DNA of 34,141 nt, taken from the NCBI GenBank assembly GCA_002841115.1, contig PHEC01000013.1, positions 1 to 34,141 of the forward strand, in the 5' to 3' direction. Of the stretch, positions 32,207-34,141 are shown piece after piece (position 1 is the first letter of the stretch; the number at the start of each line of letters is the position of its first letter). The translations under genes and the position numbers were made by a program. Source of the DNA: Alphaproteobacteria bacterium HGW-Alphaproteobacteria-6 (lineage in GTDB: Bacteria > Pseudomonadota > Alphaproteobacteria > Rhodobacterales > Rhodobacteraceae). The notes beneath the pieces are model-generated. The model was not told where the DNA came from. It searched no databases and saw nothing but the letters and a program-made list of their open reading frames with translations.

Positions 32207-33214
32207 ATGCTGACCTATGCCCTTCGCCGGCTGCTGATCGCGATCCCGACGCTTCTGTTCATCAGTCTCGTCATCTTCCTGCTGCTCGACCTCGCCCCCG
32301 GCGATCCGCTGTCGGACCAGCCGCTGACGGTGCCGCCCGAGGTGCGCGAGAAGATGCGCACCGCACTCGGCCTCGATCAGTCGGTCTGGGTGCGCTATGT
32401 GCTCTGGCTGAAACAGTTCTTCTGGGTCGAGCCCTTGAACACGCTCGATGCGATCCTCGGCACCAGCATGGCCGAGGGCCAGCAGCGCATCGTCTCGTGG
32501 CAGTTCCGCAGCCCGGCGATGGACGTGATCTGGCAGCGCATGCCGCAGACCCTGACCGTGGTCGGGCTGGCCTATGTGGTCGGCGTGCTGATCGCGCTGC
32601 CGATCGGCATCATCTCGGCCTACCGGCAATACAGCTGGTTCGACCAGATCGGCACCTTCGTGTCGATGATCGGCTTTTCGGTGCCGACCTTCTTCACCGG
32701 CGTGGTGCTGATCATCATCTTCGCGGTCAAGCTGCAATGGTTTCCCTCGATCTACGATACCACGCTGCGGATCACCGACTGGTCGAGCTTCTGGCAGCAG
32801 GCGCGCCAGATGGTGATGCCGGTCACCGTGCTGGCCTTGTTCAACGCCAGCCAGATCAGCCGCTTCATGCGCGCCTCGATGCTCGACAACCTCGGCCAGG
32901 ACTATGTCCGCACCGCTCGCGCCAAGGGCATGACCGAAAGGGTCGTGGTGCTGAAGCATGTGCTGAGAAACTCGCTGATCCCGGTGGTGACGGTGATCGC
33001 GCTGGGCGTGCCGACGATCTTCGGCGGCGCGATCATCACCGAACAGGTGTTCAAGGTGAACGGGCTTGGCCAGCTTCTGATCACCGCGATCTATGCCAAC
33101 GACCTGCCGATGGTGCAGACGCTGACCTTCATCTTCGCGGTGCTGATCGTCGCCTTCAACCTGATCGCCGACATGCTTTACGGCGTGCTTGACCCGAGGA
33201 TTCGCTATGACTGA
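32207..33214 (+). CDS. dppB: Dipeptide/oligopeptide ABC permease DppB
   Basis: This 335-aa inner-membrane protein has about six hydrophobic segments. It starts MLTYALRRLLIAIPTLLFIS, the classic DppB N-terminus, followed by LDLAPGDPL. The EAA-type loop is in YVRTARAKGMTERVVVLKHV, followed by LRNSLIPVVTV. The extracytoplasmic segment after the first helix is long, as in the family. It overlaps dppC by 8 nt. Confidence 0.92.
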   Translation: MLTYALRRLLIAIPTLLFISLVIFLLLDLAPGDPLSDQPLTVPPEVREKMRTALGLDQSVWVRYVLWLKQFFWVEPLNTLDAILGTSMAEGQQRIVSWQFRSPAMDVIWQRMPQTLTVVGLAYVVGVLIALPIGIISAYRQYSWFDQIGTFVSMIGFSVPTFFTGVVLIIIFAVKLQWFPSIYDTTLRITDWSSFWQQARQMVMPVTVLALFNASQISRFMRASMLDNLGQDYVRTARAKGMTERVVVLKHVLRNSLIPVVTVIALGVPTIFGGAIITEQVFKVNGLGQLLITAIYANDLPMVQTLTFIFAVLIVAFNLIADMLYGVLDPRIRYD

Positions 33215-34127
33215 TCTGCCCGCCCTGAAGGTCGATCAGGCGCTGCGCCCGCCGCGCAGCCAGTGGTGGGATGTCTGGGACCAGTTCCGCACCCACAAGG
33301 GCGCGATGGTCGGGCTGGTGATCTTCGCCGCGATCCTGATCGTGGTCATCCTCGGGCCCTGGCTGTGGCGGCTGGACCCGACCTTCGTCAGCATCCGCGA
33401 GCGCAATCAGGGCATGTCGCTTGCCCATCCCTTCGGCACCGACCAGCTTGGCCGCGACCTCCTGGGCCGGATCATGGCCGGCGGCAAGGTGTCGATCGCG
33501 GTCGGCATGACGGCGATGCTGCTCAGCCTGTTTCTCGGCACGCTGGTCGGGGTGCTGGCGGGCTATTTCCGCCGGCTCGACGATATCCTGATGCGGCTGA
33601 CCGATCTGTTCCTGGCGCTGCCGCTGTTGCCGCTTCTTCTCTTGATGGTGACGCTGTTTCGCGAGCCCTTGTCGCGGCGTTTCGGGCCCGAGACCGGGAT
33701 CTTCTTCCTGATCGTCTTCGCCATCGGCGTGACCAGCTGGATGCATACCGCACGGATCGTGCGCGGCGATGTGCTGACGATGAAGGAGCGCGAGTTCGTC
33801 CTGGCGGCGCGTTCGATCGGCACCCCGCCCAGGCGAATGATCACCCGCCATGTGCTGCCCAATGTGATGAGCCCGATCATGGTCTCGGCGACGCTTGGCA
33901 TCGCCAATGCGATCATCACCGAATCGGCGCTGTCGTTCCTTGGCCTCGGCTTTCCGCCGGATTTCCCGACCTGGGGGCGACTGCTGTTCGATGCCGTCGA
34001 CCAGATGCAGCTTTATCCGGCGCGGGTGATCCTGCCCGGCGTGGCGATCTCGCTGACCGTGCTGAGCGTCAACTACATCGGCGACGGCCTGCGCGACGCG
34101 CTTGACCCGCGGATCCGCGGGCGCTGA
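33207..34127 (+). CDS. dppC: Dipeptide/oligopeptide ABC permease DppC
   Basis: This 306-aa permease begins with a cytoplasmic N-terminus and the OppC_N-type helix (GLVIFAAILIVVILGPWLW). HPFGTDQLGRDLLGRIMAGG and the EAA loop EFVLAARSIGTPPRRMITRH, followed by VLPNVMSPIMV, are the family hallmarks; it closes with LRDALDPRIRGR. The ATG lies inside the dppB end (ATG and TGA share 8 nt). It is the last gene in the window; 14 nt follow. Confidence 0.92.
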   Translation: MTDLPALKVDQALRPPRSQWWDVWDQFRTHKGAMVGLVIFAAILIVVILGPWLWRLDPTFVSIRERNQGMSLAHPFGTDQLGRDLLGRIMAGGKVSIAVGMTAMLLSLFLGTLVGVLAGYFRRLDDILMRLTDLFLALPLLPLLLLMVTLFREPLSRRFGPETGIFFLIVFAIGVTSWMHTARIVRGDVLTMKEREFVLAARSIGTPPRRMITRHVLPNVMSPIMVSATLGIANAIITESALSFLGLGFPPDFPTWGRLLFDAVDQMQLYPARVILPGVAISLTVLSVNYIGDGLRDALDPRIRGR

Positions 34128-34141
34128 GGGTGCGGGGTTTC

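Noticed and set aside
30269-32959. Very long open frame (896 codons) antisense to the peptide-binding-protein and permease genes
   Set aside because: It is a shadow caused by high GC and third-position bias. It is rich in Arg, Gly, His and Gln with no recognisable domain, while the opposite strand encodes clear DppF-DppA-DppB proteins.

Overview
The window is GC-rich, densely coded bacterial DNA. Gene content, codon bias and a GC-rich intergenic block at 26795-26850 that resembles ones I know from Paracoccus, Rhodobacter and relatives all suggest an alphaproteobacterium of the Rhodobacterales (Paracoccaceae). This is inference from pattern recognition, not a database result. Two tRNA genes, tRNA-Tyr(GTA) and tRNA-Arg(CCG), indicate chromosomal rather than plasmid DNA.

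Layout. (1) 1-520: the 3' end of an IS5-family transposase, an intergenic palindromic repeat, and a ~310 bp non-autonomous element with terminal inverted repeats and a CTAG duplication. (2) 516-2253: a Tat-exported YHS-domain protein, rlmB (23S rRNA methyltransferase), and tRNA-Tyr with its own promoter and a terminator. (3) 2367-8495: a sugar/cyclitol module: TIM-barrel isomerase, CUT2-type ABC importer (ATPase, permease, binding protein) and an inositol-2-dehydrogenase-like enzyme on the minus strand, with a divergent LacI regulator. (4) 8641-17169: a tightly overlapped minus-strand operon (cysteine hydrolase, fused LivM-LivG, LivJ-type binding protein, LivF, LivH, N-formylglutamate amidohydrolase-like protein), divergent from an RpiR regulator coupled to a glutamine-synthetase-like ligase. 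(5) 17371-17447: tRNA-Arg with promoter. (6) 17532-26718: a polyamine module: potF-potG-potH-potI plus a PuuB-type flavoprotein on minus, divergent from a GntR/FCD regulator, a putrescine-type class III aminotransferase and a second PuuB-type flavoprotein. (7) 26719-26850: 16-bp tandem repeats running into a GC-rich hairpin. (8) 26969-34127: an ArgE/DapE-type deacylase, divergent from a dipeptide/oligopeptide ABC importer (DppD, DppF, DppA, DppB, DppC).

How it works together: four complete ABC importers of four different families lie side by side, each with substrate-matched enzymes. Three modules have a divergent local regulator (LacI, RpiR, GntR) with candidate operators visible in the divergent spacer; I see no regulator beside the peptide importer. 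Many start/stop codons overlap (ATGA, GTGA, TGATG, ATG..TGA over 8 nt), implying translational coupling. In three of the four importers a strong GC hairpin directly follows the binding-protein gene, as expected if binding protein is made in excess of membrane subunits.

The least standard part is region 4: a GS-like ligase, an isochorismatase-fold hydrolase, an FGase-like amidohydrolase and a Liv-type importer with a fused permease-ATPase look like a pathway for an unknown amine or amide. No defence system, CRISPR array or prophage is visible.
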